From the NCBI RefSeq assembly GCF_964019545.1, contig NZ_OZ026451.1, positions 1,483,001 through 1,547,000 of the forward strand: a stretch of 64,000 nucleotides of DNA, in the 5' to 3' direction. The notes beneath the pieces are model-generated. The model searched no databases and was not told where the DNA came from. It saw nothing but the letters and a program-made list of their open reading frames with translations. Within the stretch, counting starts at the first letter, position 1. Each line of letters opens with the position of its first letter. Positions 17,320 through 26,857 of this stretch are shown one piece after another. Both the position numbers and the translations under genes were made by a program. The stretch comes from Rickettsiella endosymbiont of Xylota segnis (lineage in GTDB: Bacteria; Pseudomonadota; Gammaproteobacteria; Diplorickettsiales; Diplorickettsiaceae).

Positions 17320-18535
17320 ATGTAGGGGACAAAAATAGAAACACGGAAAGGAGACTCACTTCTAAAAGGAATTTCAACTACTACTTTTTGAACTAAAAAA
17401 AGAGGTGAGTATGAAACAAAGCAGTGAGTTACAAGGTATGTTAAAAGAAATATTAGGCTGGAACAAGGAACGTCTTAGTTGTTTTACAAAAATGTTGTTG
17501 GCTTTATTTTCAGTACGCACAGTGAATCTACGAGAACTTGCTGTTGCTTCTGCCAGTGATGCCTTATTAGATTCAAGATATAAGCGCTTAAAACGTTTTT
17601 TTTCAAACTTCAAAGTAGACACGGGTATTATAGCTATGGATTTTCAACTTGTTTTTTCCTGAAACTAAAAAAGTTTATATGATTATCGATAGGACTAACT
17701 GGTATTGGGGTAAACAGAAAATCAATATTTTTATGTTGGGAATTGCTTATGAAGGTTTGGCAATTCCTTTATATTGGCTTTTATTACCCAAAGCAGGGAA
17801 CTCCAATTTTACAGAGCAAAAAAGCTTATTAAATCGATTTTTTACGACATTTGGAACGTCACGGATCGTTGGCCTATTAGCTGACCGTGAATCTGCCAGT
17901 GGTGAGCTGTTTCGATGGCTCAATGCGAAGAAAGTGCCCTTCTATATCCGTATTACGGAAGGGTCCGTTATTGCGAGTAAAAATATAAAAATATTAACGG
18001 CTAAAAAATTCTTTAACCGTCTCAAACCAAAAAATAGTAAAGAATTTCCTATGGCTGTGTGGATATTGGGACAAAAAGTTTATTTAGCCGGCTCCCGTTC
18101 AGAACGTGGAGAACGGATGATTGTTGCGACTAACCAGCTTCCTAAAAAAGCTATTCCTATTTATCTGTGAAGGTGGGAATAGAAATGCTTTTCCAAAGCC
18201 TAAAAGGGCGCAGATTCCGTTTTGAAGAAACTCGTCTTCCTCATTATGAGCGCTTTGAAAAACTTATTTTACTATTAGTCATAGCATTTTGTTGGGCGCA
18301 TAAAGTCGGTGAATGGCACGCCATTAACAAACCTATTTCTTTTAATCGCTATCGTGAAAGTCTAAGACCCCAATATTCTTTTTTTCGTTATGGCTTTGAC
18401 TTCATTCGAGAAGCACTATTCAATCCCTGGCGAAAATTAACCGCTTTTCACGCTTATGTTACACAAATAACTAGCCCTCCTTCTAGCAATATTCTCCGTA
18501 ATTGAGCTTGATTTCTATTTTTGCCCCCTACAGAG
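17320..18535 (+). mobile_element. IS4-family insertion sequence, degraded
   Basis: Terminal inverted repeats of about 23 bp are visible: TGTAGGGGACAAAAATAGAA at 17321 on the left and, as reverse complement, TGTAGGGGGCAAAAATAGAA ending at 18532 on the right. The 11-bp sequence CTGTTTTTTCT flanks both sides (17309-17319 and 18536-18546), consistent with the 9-12 bp target duplication of IS4-like elements. The element is about 1.2 kb and its single transposase gene is broken. A related but far more decayed copy lies 3.6 kb to the right in the same orientation. Confidence 0.85.
17405..18505 (+). pseudogene. IS4-family DDE transposase, frameshifted and interrupted
   Basis: Three frame segments together make one transposase: 17405-17662, 17649-18170 and 18167-18505. 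The DDE Asp residues fit DRTNWYWG and ADRESASGELFRWL, and the catalytic Glu lies in the (W)EIEMLFQSLKGRRF-like segment. The first shift, in the GTTTTTTCC run near 17650, looks like one extra base. At 18168-18170 the frame hits TGA where RW(E)IE should continue, and a base appears lost near 18178, restoring the original frame. Three lesions argue against programmed frameshifting, so the gene is probably dead. Confidence 0.85.
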
Positions 18536-18562
18536 CTGTTTTTTCTGTGCATAGTAAGTTTA

Positions 18563-21500
18563 CTAATCTATTCTTCTGCTTAGGTCAATTTTTCTTGAGA
18601 CAGATCCATCGGTTTTGTCGTTATTTATTTTATTGGATGAATTAAAAAATAAATTTGAACGATTTAAATACAAAGATTTATCAGGTTTCACGTTTGGCGT
18701 ATGTTTTAGAAGTAATTGAGAGACTTGAATTTTCGAAAGAATGACTAACGGGAGTAAATCTTTTATCGATGCTCTAATCTCTAAAGCTGAATGACCTAAC
18801 TTGCCTTTTTTATTGCCAAAATGCTTATCAGGCAACATATTAATTGAAGTATCCAGAGAAGCTAGGCATCGATGCAATTGATTTAAATGATCTTCCATTT
18901 TTTTAAAGTGATCAGAATCATTCAAAGATTCGCTATATAAAGGATCAAAAATATTTTTTACTATTTCTAAGAAATTATTGTTAAATAGACTTTCTTCAGT
19001 TGTACCCGTTATTTTTTTCCGAGTAGTATTAATAAATAAGGGCTCCCATTCTATGATTTTTTTTACAAATACCTTATTTAAGAGCATTGGATAACTATTA
19101 ATTTTTTGATTGTTTTTTAATGTTTTTATTATTTTCTTACCGTGTCGTAGGTAATTTAATTTGAATGCGATAAGCTCGCATAATGAGTGGTTCTCGAAGG
19201 TCAAGAATCTTTTTACTAAACTCGCATTAAACTTCATATCTGAATTTAGATTCTTGTTAATAAGGTTATTAAATTCAGTTTTATTAATTAGACTAATATT
19301 GTCAATAGCTTTTTTAACAATTAAACATTGACTAATTAACGTGCTTTTTAAACATTTATTTGAGTTTAGTTTTGTTAGATCCGATATATTTTGTATTTTA
19401 TTGAATTTATGATTAGATAGAACATCATTAATAAGAGATATATCTAAATTTTTTTCGATTACTTCAAAATCATAAATTATTTTTTCGTTTCGAAAACATA
19501 AGTTTTTGTGCTGAGACAGCAATTGTCGAAGATCAAACATTTCTCTGAATAACGATGCATTTTTTTCTATACATGGTACTTCTTTTTCTAATTTGCCTAA
19601 AAGAATATTTAAATGAATAAGCGTTTGAATATAACCCTTTTTTCTTTTTAATTTACAAGTTTCTAAATCGATCAAATCGCCTATTTGATCATTAAATAAT
19701 GTTAACGCTGCTGATTTGGATGGTAGTACATTACTAATCTTAGAATAATAAAGCTGCATCCTATTTCTCAAACTTCTATATTGATTGCTAAAATTAATGC
19801 AAATGCTTTTAGAGTGTTGCTCCTTATCTAAAATATGTTCTAAATGTGTTTTAGAAAAAATTATGGCATGATGGCATTCACTAATGAGCTTAAAAAATGT
19901 TTCATCAGAATTTTCTAAAAAGCATTTTTTTTTGTATATTTCCGTTATTAAACTAGCCAGTTGATTTAAAAACGCAGCGGTACTATTTTTTAAGTTCGTA
20001 TCCGATAGGGACCTTTCGTATAAAAGTGCTTGCATATTTATTAATATTGACCCAAATTTTCCAAAAATTTCTTTATTAAAAGGGATATGATCGTTAATTA
20101 ATAAATCAGTGAGTGTATTAATCTTATCCCAAAAAATTGAGGTCAGTGATAATGGCATAGAGTAAGAGGATAAATAGTCATCAAAATCTACAAAATTGTT
20201 AATTCGCTCTAACTCTGTCTTAATGGTTTTTAGAAGGAAATAATATTGATTGATCTTAAGATAAAGTTTAGGATTTTTTTCTTTATCAAGCGTATCTAGG
20301 CTTTTTTCTATATTTAATAATGAATCAGTTATTTCTTCTTTTTTAATTAGGCCAGTCGTATATTCTTTTAATTGGTTCATCACATTGAAATAATCTGAGT
20401 TGTTTTCCTGAACCAAGGATGAATTTAATTGACACATTTTTCTCATTAAAGTAGTTAGTTTTGTTTTTAAATAACCAAGTTGTTTTTGCTTGTATAAATC
20501 TATATCGACGAGATAAGGTGAGCATAGCGGCTCGCGAGTTTTTTGATTTGCATTGCTTAAATTCAGAGCTATTTTAGATAATATATGTTTGAATGAATCA
20601 ATAGTTAGGTTTATAGATGAGTAGATAGCTTCATTTATTTCTATTTGAGGCGTATTTTTTTCTAAAATATTATTTATAAATTCTGAAATATTGGTTTTTA
20701 CCAAATGATCAATTATGAATAGTCTCATTTTTTCTTGTTCATTTTGTTTTACCTTAGAATCTGTTGTTGCCAATAATGTTTCTTTAGATTCTTTCATTAG
20801 CTCTAAAGTGAGGATTGAAGATTTGTTTAAGCTTATATATAGTTTTTTTAGTAATTCATTAGTTATTATTTCCGGATTTTGTAATTTTTTTAGAGTTTCT
20901 TCTATAAGATCTGTTGTAAGTGGCCTTGCTGAAAGCTCATTTAACCAACGCGTTATGTTTTCTAATTTATCATTGCGCACTGCATGATCTTGGGATAATA
21001 AGAACTGTTTTAGCGATTGTTTTATTTGATTTATTTTAGAGAAATCTAATAAAGGATCCATTGAAAGATCCTTTAAGAAAAATTTTGAATTTTTTAGTTC
21101 TTCATTTGGCTTTTCATTAGTAACCTGAGTTTCTTCTAGCAATTTATCTTTTAGTCCTAAATTATAAATATTTACTGGAAGATTCGTTAAATAGGAGTTT
21201 ATTTTTTCTAACTCTTTTAGCTTTTGCCGAATATTTGCAGATTCTAATTGTTTTATGGATTCTTTTATTGGATTCAGAAGATTATTCATACTGTCGGAGT
21301 CTGTTGTGTATAAAGCACTAATATCTGCGCTTAAATAATCAATATTTAACAGCAGCGATAAATAAGTGTCGCTATTTATTTTGCCTGTGTAACTTTCCGG
21401 ATTTTTAGCATTGTTATGAAATGATGGTACTTGGTCAGATTTTTTAGGTGGCGAGTGTCGGCTTTGGCCGGATAAAGTTTTATAAATTGATGAATTTTTC

Positions 21501-21919
21501 GTTGGGTTCTTCGCTAATATTGAAATTTGATCAAACTTTGTGTTCCCTATATCAGATAATTGCAGACGAAGAGGAAGTAATCGATTTTTATTATTATTTA
21601 GACTGTGCCCGCAGTTTATCATCTGATTTTTAGATTTAACATTATTGTTATTATGATCTTGAACTAATGATCTTTTATAAGTTAGTGAATTTTTTGTTGG
21701 ACTGTTTATGTCTGGATTTTTAGGGGCTAATGCTGTTCCTTGACCTGGTTTCCCCCACCTACTTTTAGTCCAATTTTCTATTTTGATAATTATTCGAGCT
21801 TGATCTGCAGTTATATTTTTTGTTCTGTTCCGTATATCGAGCATATTTTTAATTTTTTCAGGACTATATTGAAAGGATGCTAAAGATTTTTTTAATATTG
21901 CTTCTTTAAAATCAAGCAT
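18563..21919 (-). CDS. Large orphan protein, effector candidate, function unknown
   Basis: An 1118-residue protein that I do not recognise. It is very rich in Lys, Asn, Leu, Ile and Ser, has no signal peptide or clear membrane segment, and from about residue 200 on looks like a succession of amphipathic helices or coiled coils (e.g. LKELEKINSYLTNLP). The first 180 residues are low-complexity, with a repeated PTKNS..YK..L motif. The C-terminus is basic and polar (VSRKIDLSRRID). It has a good ribosome site (ATAGGTGG, 6 bases before ATG) and a long intact frame, so it is probably expressed. It lies between two IS4-family remnants. Large helical orphans of this kind are common among Dot/Icm substrates, which is context, not proof. 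Confidence 0.7.
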   Translation of the reverse strand: MLDFKEAILKKSLASFQYSPEKIKNMLDIRNRTKNITADQARIIIKIENWTKSRWGKPGQGTALAPKNPDINSPTKNSLTYKRSLVQDHNNNNVKSKNQMINCGHSLNNNKNRLLPLRLQLSDIGNTKFDQISILAKNPTKNSSIYKTLSGQSRHSPPKKSDQVPSFHNNAKNPESYTGKINSDTYLSLLLNIDYLSADISALYTTDSDSMNNLLNPIKESIKQLESANIRQKLKELEKINSYLTNLPVNIYNLGLKDKLLEETQVTNEKPNEELKNSKFFLKDLSMDPLLDFSKINQIKQSLKQFLLSQDHAVRNDKLENITRWLNELSARPLTTDLIEETLKKLQNPEIITNELLKKLYISLNKSSILTLELMKESKETLLATTDSKVKQNEQEKMRLFIIDHLVKTNISEFINNILEKNTPQIEINEAIYSSINLTIDSFKHILSKIALNLSNANQKTREPLCSPYLVDIDLYKQKQLGYLKTKLTTLMRKMCQLNSSLVQENNSDYFNVMNQLKEYTTGLIKKEEITDSLLNIEKSLDTLDKEKNPKLYLKINQYYFLLKTIKTELERINNFVDFDDYLSSYSMPLSLTSIFWDKINTLTDLLINDHIPFNKEIFGKFGSILINMQALLYERSLSDTNLKNSTAAFLNQLASLITEIYKKKCFLENSDETFFKLISECHHAIIFSKTHLEHILDKEQHSKSICINFSNQYRSLRNRMQLYYSKISNVLPSKSAALTLFNDQIGDLIDLETCKLKRKKGYIQTLIHLNILLGKLEKEVPCIEKNASLFREMFDLRQLLSQHKNLCFRNEKIIYDFEVIEKNLDISLINDVLSNHKFNKIQNISDLTKLNSNKCLKSTLISQCLIVKKAIDNISLINKTEFNNLINKNLNSDMKFNASLVKRFLTFENHSLCELIAFKLNYLRHGKKIIKTLKNNQKINSYPMLLNKVFVKKIIEWEPLFINTTRKKITGTTEESLFNNNFLEIVKNIFDPLYSESLNDSDHFKKMEDHLNQLHRCLASLDTSINMLPDKHFGNKKGKLGHSALEIRASIKDLLPLVILSKIQVSQLLLKHTPNVKPDKSLYLNRSNLFFNSSNKINNDKTDGSVSRKIDLSRRID

Positions 21920-22104
21920 TTATGCCACCTATATCTATTTATTAAATAATAGACTAACAACTTAATCTTAAAATTTTATTAAAAACATTGAATCAATATA
22001 AATTGATCAAAAAAAGGCAATGCGAGAATGAGATTTATAGCTAAAAAGTTTGCGAGAGGCGTGCATTGATAGGTGAAAAAAATGGAAAACACACTACAAA
22101 GACC

Positions 22105-22711
22105 GTAGGTAAAATCTTTGATTGGAACAAGGTCAGATAGATTGTTTTACCAACCTGCTACTGGCTATCTTCTCGTTCGTATATGAACTTAAGTGAGATA
22201 GCAGGAGTTCACGCTATATATGTCTACAGCGATTTTTCAAACAATTTACATTAGATTACGCACTGCTCGCATGATGGATTTTTAATTTATTTTTTCCTGT
22301 CGATAAACGAGTCTATATCAACATAGATCGAAGTAATTGGTATTAGGGGAAAAGTAAAATTAATATTTTTTTTTTAGATGTTGGCTATGAAAGATTATCT
22401 GTTGCCTTATTTTGGGAAGTTTTACCTAAAGCCGGAAATTCTGATTTTTAATGAACAACGTGTCCTCATTAGCTTACTCCTCAATAACTTCCCTCAGATT
22501 AACATAGCCGGAATATTAGCTGATCGTGTAGCTAATGGTCAATTATTTCGTTGGCTGACACAAAAACCTATTTTATTTAAAAAACACGGTAATTCTTTTC
22601 ATCCTCAGAATAATCTCTTCCGCTATGGCTTTGATTTTATCTCAAGGCTTGAATGTCTTAATTTCAAAACCCCTCCTTGGAAATACTCTTTGAGTTTTTG
22701 TACTATGCACA
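22105..22711 (+). pseudogene. Decayed IS4-family transposase remnant
   Basis: Aligns by eye with the transposase at 17405: GATTGGAACAAGG...GATTGTTTTAC at 22113, an NLFFP..KRVYINIDRSNWYW segment near 22280-22345, then PKAGNSDF, AGILADRVANGQLFRWL and finally NLFRYGFDFIS. It has several stops and frameshifts (for example TAG directly after NWY) and an internal deletion of roughly 400 bp between LFRWL and the C-terminal part. It runs into the 3' end of ribF. It represents a related but distinct element, not a second copy of the first. Confidence 0.8.
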
Positions 22712-23647
22712 GCTGTTTTTTTTGTCTACAAAATAATTTTTAGCCTCAATCACATCCATAGTAATTTGTTGTTTAAGCGTTTCTAAGCTATCAAATTTTT
22801 TTTCATCACGTATTTTTTTCAAAAATTCTACTTCAATAAATCGACCGTAGATATTCTGATCAAAGTCAAATAGATGAACTTCTAATAAATTTTTTAACCC
22901 ATTTATGGTGGGACGTTTACCACAATTGGCAACTCCTAGTAATGGTGTCGTTAAGCCATATACCTTGACAACGAATACACCTTGTAAAGGTGTTACTTTG
23001 CGATGCAACCCAATATTCGCGGTGGGGAAACCAAGTAAACGACCGCGTTGATCACCATAAATAACGCGGCCACTAAGTCTAAACGGGCGTCCTAGTAATA
23101 ATGCTGCTAATTTAAAATCACCTTGCTTGACAGCATTTCTTACGCGAGAACTACCTACGCGCTCATTATCAAATAATAAGGTTGGCGTAGAAAAAACCTT
23201 AAAACCATATTCCTGGCCTAATTTTTGCAAAAAAACAAAATCTCCTTGCCGCCCTCTGCCAAAACGAAAATCATCTCCAATTATTAAGCCTTTAATTCCT
23301 AATTTATCGACTAAAATTTTTTTAACAAATTCTTCTGCGGTGCATTCTGTTAAACGTTTATTAAAACGTAAGCAAAGAACTCGATCAATCGCTAAAAATT
23401 GTAACAATTTAATTTTTTCTCCGAGTCGCATTAAACGAGCTGGAGCTTTTTCTGCATAAAAAAATTCTTGGGGATGAGGCTCAAAAAGAATCACGCAAGT
23501 GGGTAAATTAAGTTGCTTCCCGAGTTTGATTAGAGATTGAATAACACGTTGATGTCCTTGATGTAAACCATCAAAATTACCAATGGTTACGACACAAGTT
23601 TTATGCTTCGCTTTTATATTATGAGTATTGCATATTAGTTCTGTCAT
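22703..23647 (-). CDS. ribF: Bifunctional riboflavin kinase / FAD synthetase
   Basis: Converts riboflavin to FMN and FAD. The N-terminal adenylyltransferase has GNFDGLHQGHQRV and the HPQEFF segment; the C-terminal kinase has the GRLLGFPTANIGL and GVANCGKRPTING motifs. Its 314 residues are normal. The last few codons, after EAKNYF, overlap the edge of the IS remnant, so the short tail DKKNSCA may be non-native. The start overlaps the murJ stop as ATGA, placing it last in yqgE-ruvX-murJ-ribF and apart from the other rib genes. Confidence 0.95.
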   Translation of the reverse strand: MTELICNTHNIKAKHKTCVVTIGNFDGLHQGHQRVIQSLIKLGKQLNLPTCVILFEPHPQEFFYAEKAPARLMRLGEKIKLLQFLAIDRVLCLRFNKRLTECTAEEFVKKILVDKLGIKGLIIGDDFRFGRGRQGDFVFLQKLGQEYGFKVFSTPTLLFDNERVGSSRVRNAVKQGDFKLAALLLGRPFRLSGRVIYGDQRGRLLGFPTANIGLHRKVTPLQGVFVVKVYGLTTPLLGVANCGKRPTINGLKNLLEVHLFDFDQNIYGRFIEVEFLKKIRDEKKFDSLETLKQQITMDVIEAKNYFVDKKNSCA

Positions 23648-25176
23648 GAATTAGCTTTTAAATCATGGTAACGCAAACCACTTACCCATAGCATAGCAAT
23701 ATAAATAATAATTGCAGCAATACCCAGAATAAAAATATGTGAGAAACGTTGCTGCCAGCTCCAATTTATCCAAACCGGAGTAGCTGCTGCTGCCTTATAC
23801 AAAAATAAACACAATGCGCTATTTGCTAATAATAGCCGTAACACAAACTTTAACCAACCGGATTGCCATTGAAAAACCTGACGACTTTGCAAACCCCATA
23901 ATAATAATCCAGCATTCAACCAAGCAGATAACGAGCTTGCCAAAGCTAAACCGGCATGTTTTAGAGGAAAGATTAATAAAGCATTAAAAATCATATTCGC
24001 AATTAGGGCAATAATGCCTATTCTCACAGGTGTTCTTATATTTTGCTGCGCATAAAAAGCTGCTGCCAATACCTTTATCAACATAAAAGCTTGTAAACCT
24101 ACAGAATATGCAATCACACTGCGTTGAGTCATAAAAACATCATGGATAGTAAATTTTCCATAATGAAAAAGCGTAACAATTAACGGTCCCGATAATATCA
24201 ACATAGTTAATGAAGCAGGAATACCTATCAATAAATTACAACGCAACCCCCAATTTAAGGTACTGGCAAACAATTCAGGAGATTTCGCTGCATGTTGTCG
24301 AGAAAGATGCGGTAAAATTACTGTCATTAAAGCCACACCAAACACACCTAATGGAAAATAAGCCAGCCTATCTGAGTAATAAAGCCAAGTCACACTGCCA
24401 GCAACTAAAAAAGAAGCAAAAATTGTATTCAGCAATAAACTAATTTGACCTATAGATGAACCGAATAAAGCCGGCAACATAAGTTTTAATACTTTTTGTA
24501 CGCCAGGATCGCGCCATTTAAATTTTGGTTTTTGTAATAATTTTAATCGATTCAAAAAAGGTAATTGAAAGCCTAATTGTAGAAATCCAGCTAGCAATAC
24601 ACCCCAAGCCTGGGCTTCAATAGGAACTTTAAAAAACCGCGTCACACCAAAGGCAGTAAAGATTAATGAGATATTTAGTAATGCAGGTGTAAAAGCAGGA
24701 ACCCAAAATTGTCCATAGCAATTTAAAGTCGCACCGACTAAAGCGGTTAGAGAAATTAACATTAAATAAGGAAACGTTATTCTTAACATCTCTATTGCTA
24801 ATTGGAAACGATAAGGATCTAAGCCTGGGGCAAATAAACTAACTAAACCCTTACTGCACAGAACACCTAAAATACAAATGCCTAATAAAATCAACCCTAA
24901 TGTACCGGCTATATGCGACACAAATTGTTGCACTTCTTCTTGTGAACGAGTTTGTTTATATTCAGATAACGTGGGAATAAAAGCCGTAGAGAAAGATCCT
25001 TCAGCAAATAACCCGCGCATGAAATTAGGAATCTTAAACGCAATATAAAAAGCATCGACAGCTGCAGTCGCACCAAAAATCCTGGCTGCCACCATATCGC
25101 GAACAAATCCTAAAATCCGCGAAACCAAGGTCATGGACGCAACGACTGAAGTTGACTTAAAAAGTGCCTTACTCAT
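23644..25176 (-). CDS. murJ: Lipid II flippase MurJ (MviN)
   Basis: Inner-membrane protein of the MOP superfamily that flips lipid II for peptidoglycan synthesis. The N-terminus SKALFKSTSVVASMTLVSRI and the following LGFVRDMVAARIFG are hallmark MurJ sequence, and about 14 hydrophobic segments follow. The ATG at 25176 is chosen over the in-frame GTG at 25191 because it overlaps the ruvX stop as ATGA and gives the family's N-terminus; this yields 510 residues. It is translationally coupled to ruvX upstream and ribF downstream. Confidence 0.95.
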   Translation of the reverse strand: MSKALFKSTSVVASMTLVSRILGFVRDMVAARIFGATAAVDAFYIAFKIPNFMRGLFAEGSFSTAFIPTLSEYKQTRSQEEVQQFVSHIAGTLGLILLGICILGVLCSKGLVSLFAPGLDPYRFQLAIEMLRITFPYLMLISLTALVGATLNCYGQFWVPAFTPALLNISLIFTAFGVTRFFKVPIEAQAWGVLLAGFLQLGFQLPFLNRLKLLQKPKFKWRDPGVQKVLKLMLPALFGSSIGQISLLLNTIFASFLVAGSVTWLYYSDRLAYFPLGVFGVALMTVILPHLSRQHAAKSPELFASTLNWGLRCNLLIGIPASLTMLILSGPLIVTLFHYGKFTIHDVFMTQRSVIAYSVGLQAFMLIKVLAAAFYAQQNIRTPVRIGIIALIANMIFNALLIFPLKHAGLALASSLSAWLNAGLLLWGLQSRQVFQWQSGWLKFVLRLLLANSALCLFLYKAAAATPVWINWSWQQRFSHIFILGIAAIIIYIAMLWVSGLRYHDLKANS

Positions 25177-25592
25177 CGGTTTTCTAACCACATTTCAACA
25201 ATTAATTGAGCTGCAATACTATCGATAGATTTTTTTTTTAAAGCCTTATATCCTCCAACAGCAAAAAGGCGTGACCGGGCTTCGACGGTAGTCAATCTTT
25301 CATCAACCGGAAAAACTGGTAGCTGAAAACGATTTTTTAATTCTATTAAAAAATCTCTCGCTAAATGCGTTATCGGTTGCTCTGAGCCATCCATATTTAG
25401 TGGAATACCAACTACTAATATCTCTGGTGACCAAGTCTGTAATAATTGCTCAATTTCTTTCCATGGAAGCTCACCTTTTTTCACGCTTAAACTAGTCAAA
25501 GGTTGCGCTAAGGAAGGTGATGTTTGTCCTACTGCCACACCAATATACTTAGAACCAAAATCAAATCCTATTACAGTTTTAAATTCAGGCAT
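25173..25592 (-). CDS. ruvX: RuvX/YqgF, putative pre-16S rRNA processing nuclease
   Basis: RNase H-fold protein, about 139 residues, linked to 16S rRNA 5'-end processing and once described as a Holliday junction resolvase. The N-terminal GFDFGSKYIGVAVG carries the first catalytic Asp; VVGIPLNMDGSEQP and VDERLTTVEA are the other conserved blocks. The start is placed at ATG 25592, with a GTG two codons upstream as alternative. It overlaps yqgE by 8 bp and murJ by 4 bp, and yqgE-ruvX is a conserved gammaproteobacterial pair. Confidence 0.93.
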   Translation of the reverse strand: MPEFKTVIGFDFGSKYIGVAVGQTSPSLAQPLTSLSVKKGELPWKEIEQLLQTWSPEILVVGIPLNMDGSEQPITHLARDFLIELKNRFQLPVFPVDERLTTVEARSRLFAVGGYKALKKKSIDSIAAQLIVEMWLENR

Positions 25593-26172
25593 GGCCACCC
25601 ATATAAGCTAGTTTAGTGACATCAACCCCTAAATAATTCATAGCCTTTAACCATCGTTGTTCGAAAGGAATATCAAACAATATATTAGGACTGGCGGGCA
25701 AAGTTAACCAACAATTATTAATAATTTCTTGTTCCATTTGACCGGCTATCCAATTTGCATAACCCAATGAGAAAATAAACTTATCAGGTCCTTGTTGTTT
25801 AGCAATCGCTAGTAAAATATCTTTAGAAGTCGTTACGGAAATTTCACTGCTCATTTTTAGGCTTGACTGCCATTCCCCCATAGGTGCATGTATTACAAAA
25901 CCACGTTCAGGATGAACAGGCCCTCCACATAGGATTGGAAAATCTGCCCCTGCAGTACTTTTAGTTGCTTCTATCTCGCTATTGGTGATGTCTTGTAATA
26001 TTTCTGAAAGATTAACCCGCAAAGATTGTAAGGGTTGGTTAATTATAATGCCTACTGCTCCTTTTTCAGTATGCTCGCATATATATACAACGGAACGATT
26101 GAAATAAGCATCCGTTAAAATGGGCATAGCCACTAAAAAGTAATTTGTAAAATAATTTGTCATCTCTATCAT
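25585..26172 (-). CDS. yqgE: YqgE/AlgH family protein
   Basis: Conserved protein of unknown biochemical role (UPF0301), found beside ruvX in most gammaproteobacteria. Family blocks seen: NYFLVAMPILTDAYFNRSVVYICEH, split here as FLVAMP and SVVYICEH, GAVGIIINQPL, GGPVHPERGFV and FSLGYANWIAGQMEQEI. The frame is open to 26229, but ATG 26172 is preferred because GGAAGG lies just upstream and the protein then begins a few residues before the conserved FLVAMP; this gives 195 residues. First gene of the minus-strand operon. Confidence 0.88.
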   Translation of the reverse strand: MIEMTNYFTNYFLVAMPILTDAYFNRSVVYICEHTEKGAVGIIINQPLQSLRVNLSEILQDITNSEIEATKSTAGADFPILCGGPVHPERGFVIHAPMGEWQSSLKMSSEISVTTSKDILLAIAKQQGPDKFIFSLGYANWIAGQMEQEIINNCWLTLPASPNILFDIPFEQRWLKAMNYLGVDVTKLAYMGGHA

Positions 26173-26358
26173 TAAACCCTTCCCGGCTAAAATCTGCTCG
26201 TTAATCATAGCATCTGCTTTAATATCCAACCTAGTCTTTAACTTAGAACGATAATTCCTTATGTCTTCAAGATTAGGCTGAAAAACATTTGCTCAACATG
26301 ATACGATACTAATCGTTATCTCGTTAAGCAAAAAAAAAGCCATAAAAAAGAGGAAGCT

Positions 26359-26844
26359 ATGAACATTAATTTTCGCGTAGGCTATGGTTACGATGTACAT
26401 GCTTTTGAAATAGGAGACCACATAATCTTAGGGGGTGTCAAAATTCCATATCGAATGAGTCTTAAAGCGCATTCTGATGGTGATGTCGTCATTCACGCTC
26501 TAGTTGATGCGCTCTTAGGAGCGTGTGCTTTGGGTGATATAGGCCTACATTTTCCTGACACTGACGAGCGTTGGAAAAATAAGGATAGTCGGCATTTCCT
26601 ACAAGCAACCGTTCAAATGTTGGATGAAAAAAATTACTCCATCAATAATGCAGATATTACTGTCATCGCAGAAGCACCCAAGCTTAAAGCCTATTTTGCA
26701 GCAATGCGTTTTAATTTAGCGCAAGATATGAAAATTGATCTGAACCAGATCAATGTAAAAGCAACTACCACAGAAAAATTAGGTTTTATTGGGCGCCAAG
26801 AGGGAGTTGCAGCAACTGCGATCGTTCTTCTTCAAACTAAATAA
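26359..26844 (+). CDS. ispF: 2-C-methyl-D-erythritol 2,4-cyclodiphosphate synthase
   Basis: MEP-pathway enzyme forming the cyclic diphosphate on the way to IPP and DMAPP. Metal ligands appear in GYDVHAF (Asp-x-His) and in the AHSDGDVVIHALVDALLGA block; TTTEKLGFIGR is the C-terminal signature. Its 161 residues are normal. A strong GAGGAAG ribosome site precedes the ATG. Its usual partner ispD is 18 kb away at 44401, so the common ispDF pairing is broken here. Confidence 0.95.
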   Translation: MNINFRVGYGYDVHAFEIGDHIILGGVKIPYRMSLKAHSDGDVVIHALVDALLGACALGDIGLHFPDTDERWKNKDSRHFLQATVQMLDEKNYSINNADITVIAEAPKLKAYFAAMRFNLAQDMKIDLNQINVKATTTEKLGFIGRQEGVAATAIVLLQTK

Positions 26845-26857
26845 TTTTTATTTTTAC

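Noticed and set aside
17649-18170. Programmed frameshifting in the IS4 transposase
   Set aside because: IS4-family transposases use one frame, and there are a frameshift, a stop codon and a second shift, so decay is simpler.
22378-22743. 121-residue protein as a real gene
   Set aside because: It is a stretch of the second, internally deleted IS4 transposase remnant and runs into the end of ribF.
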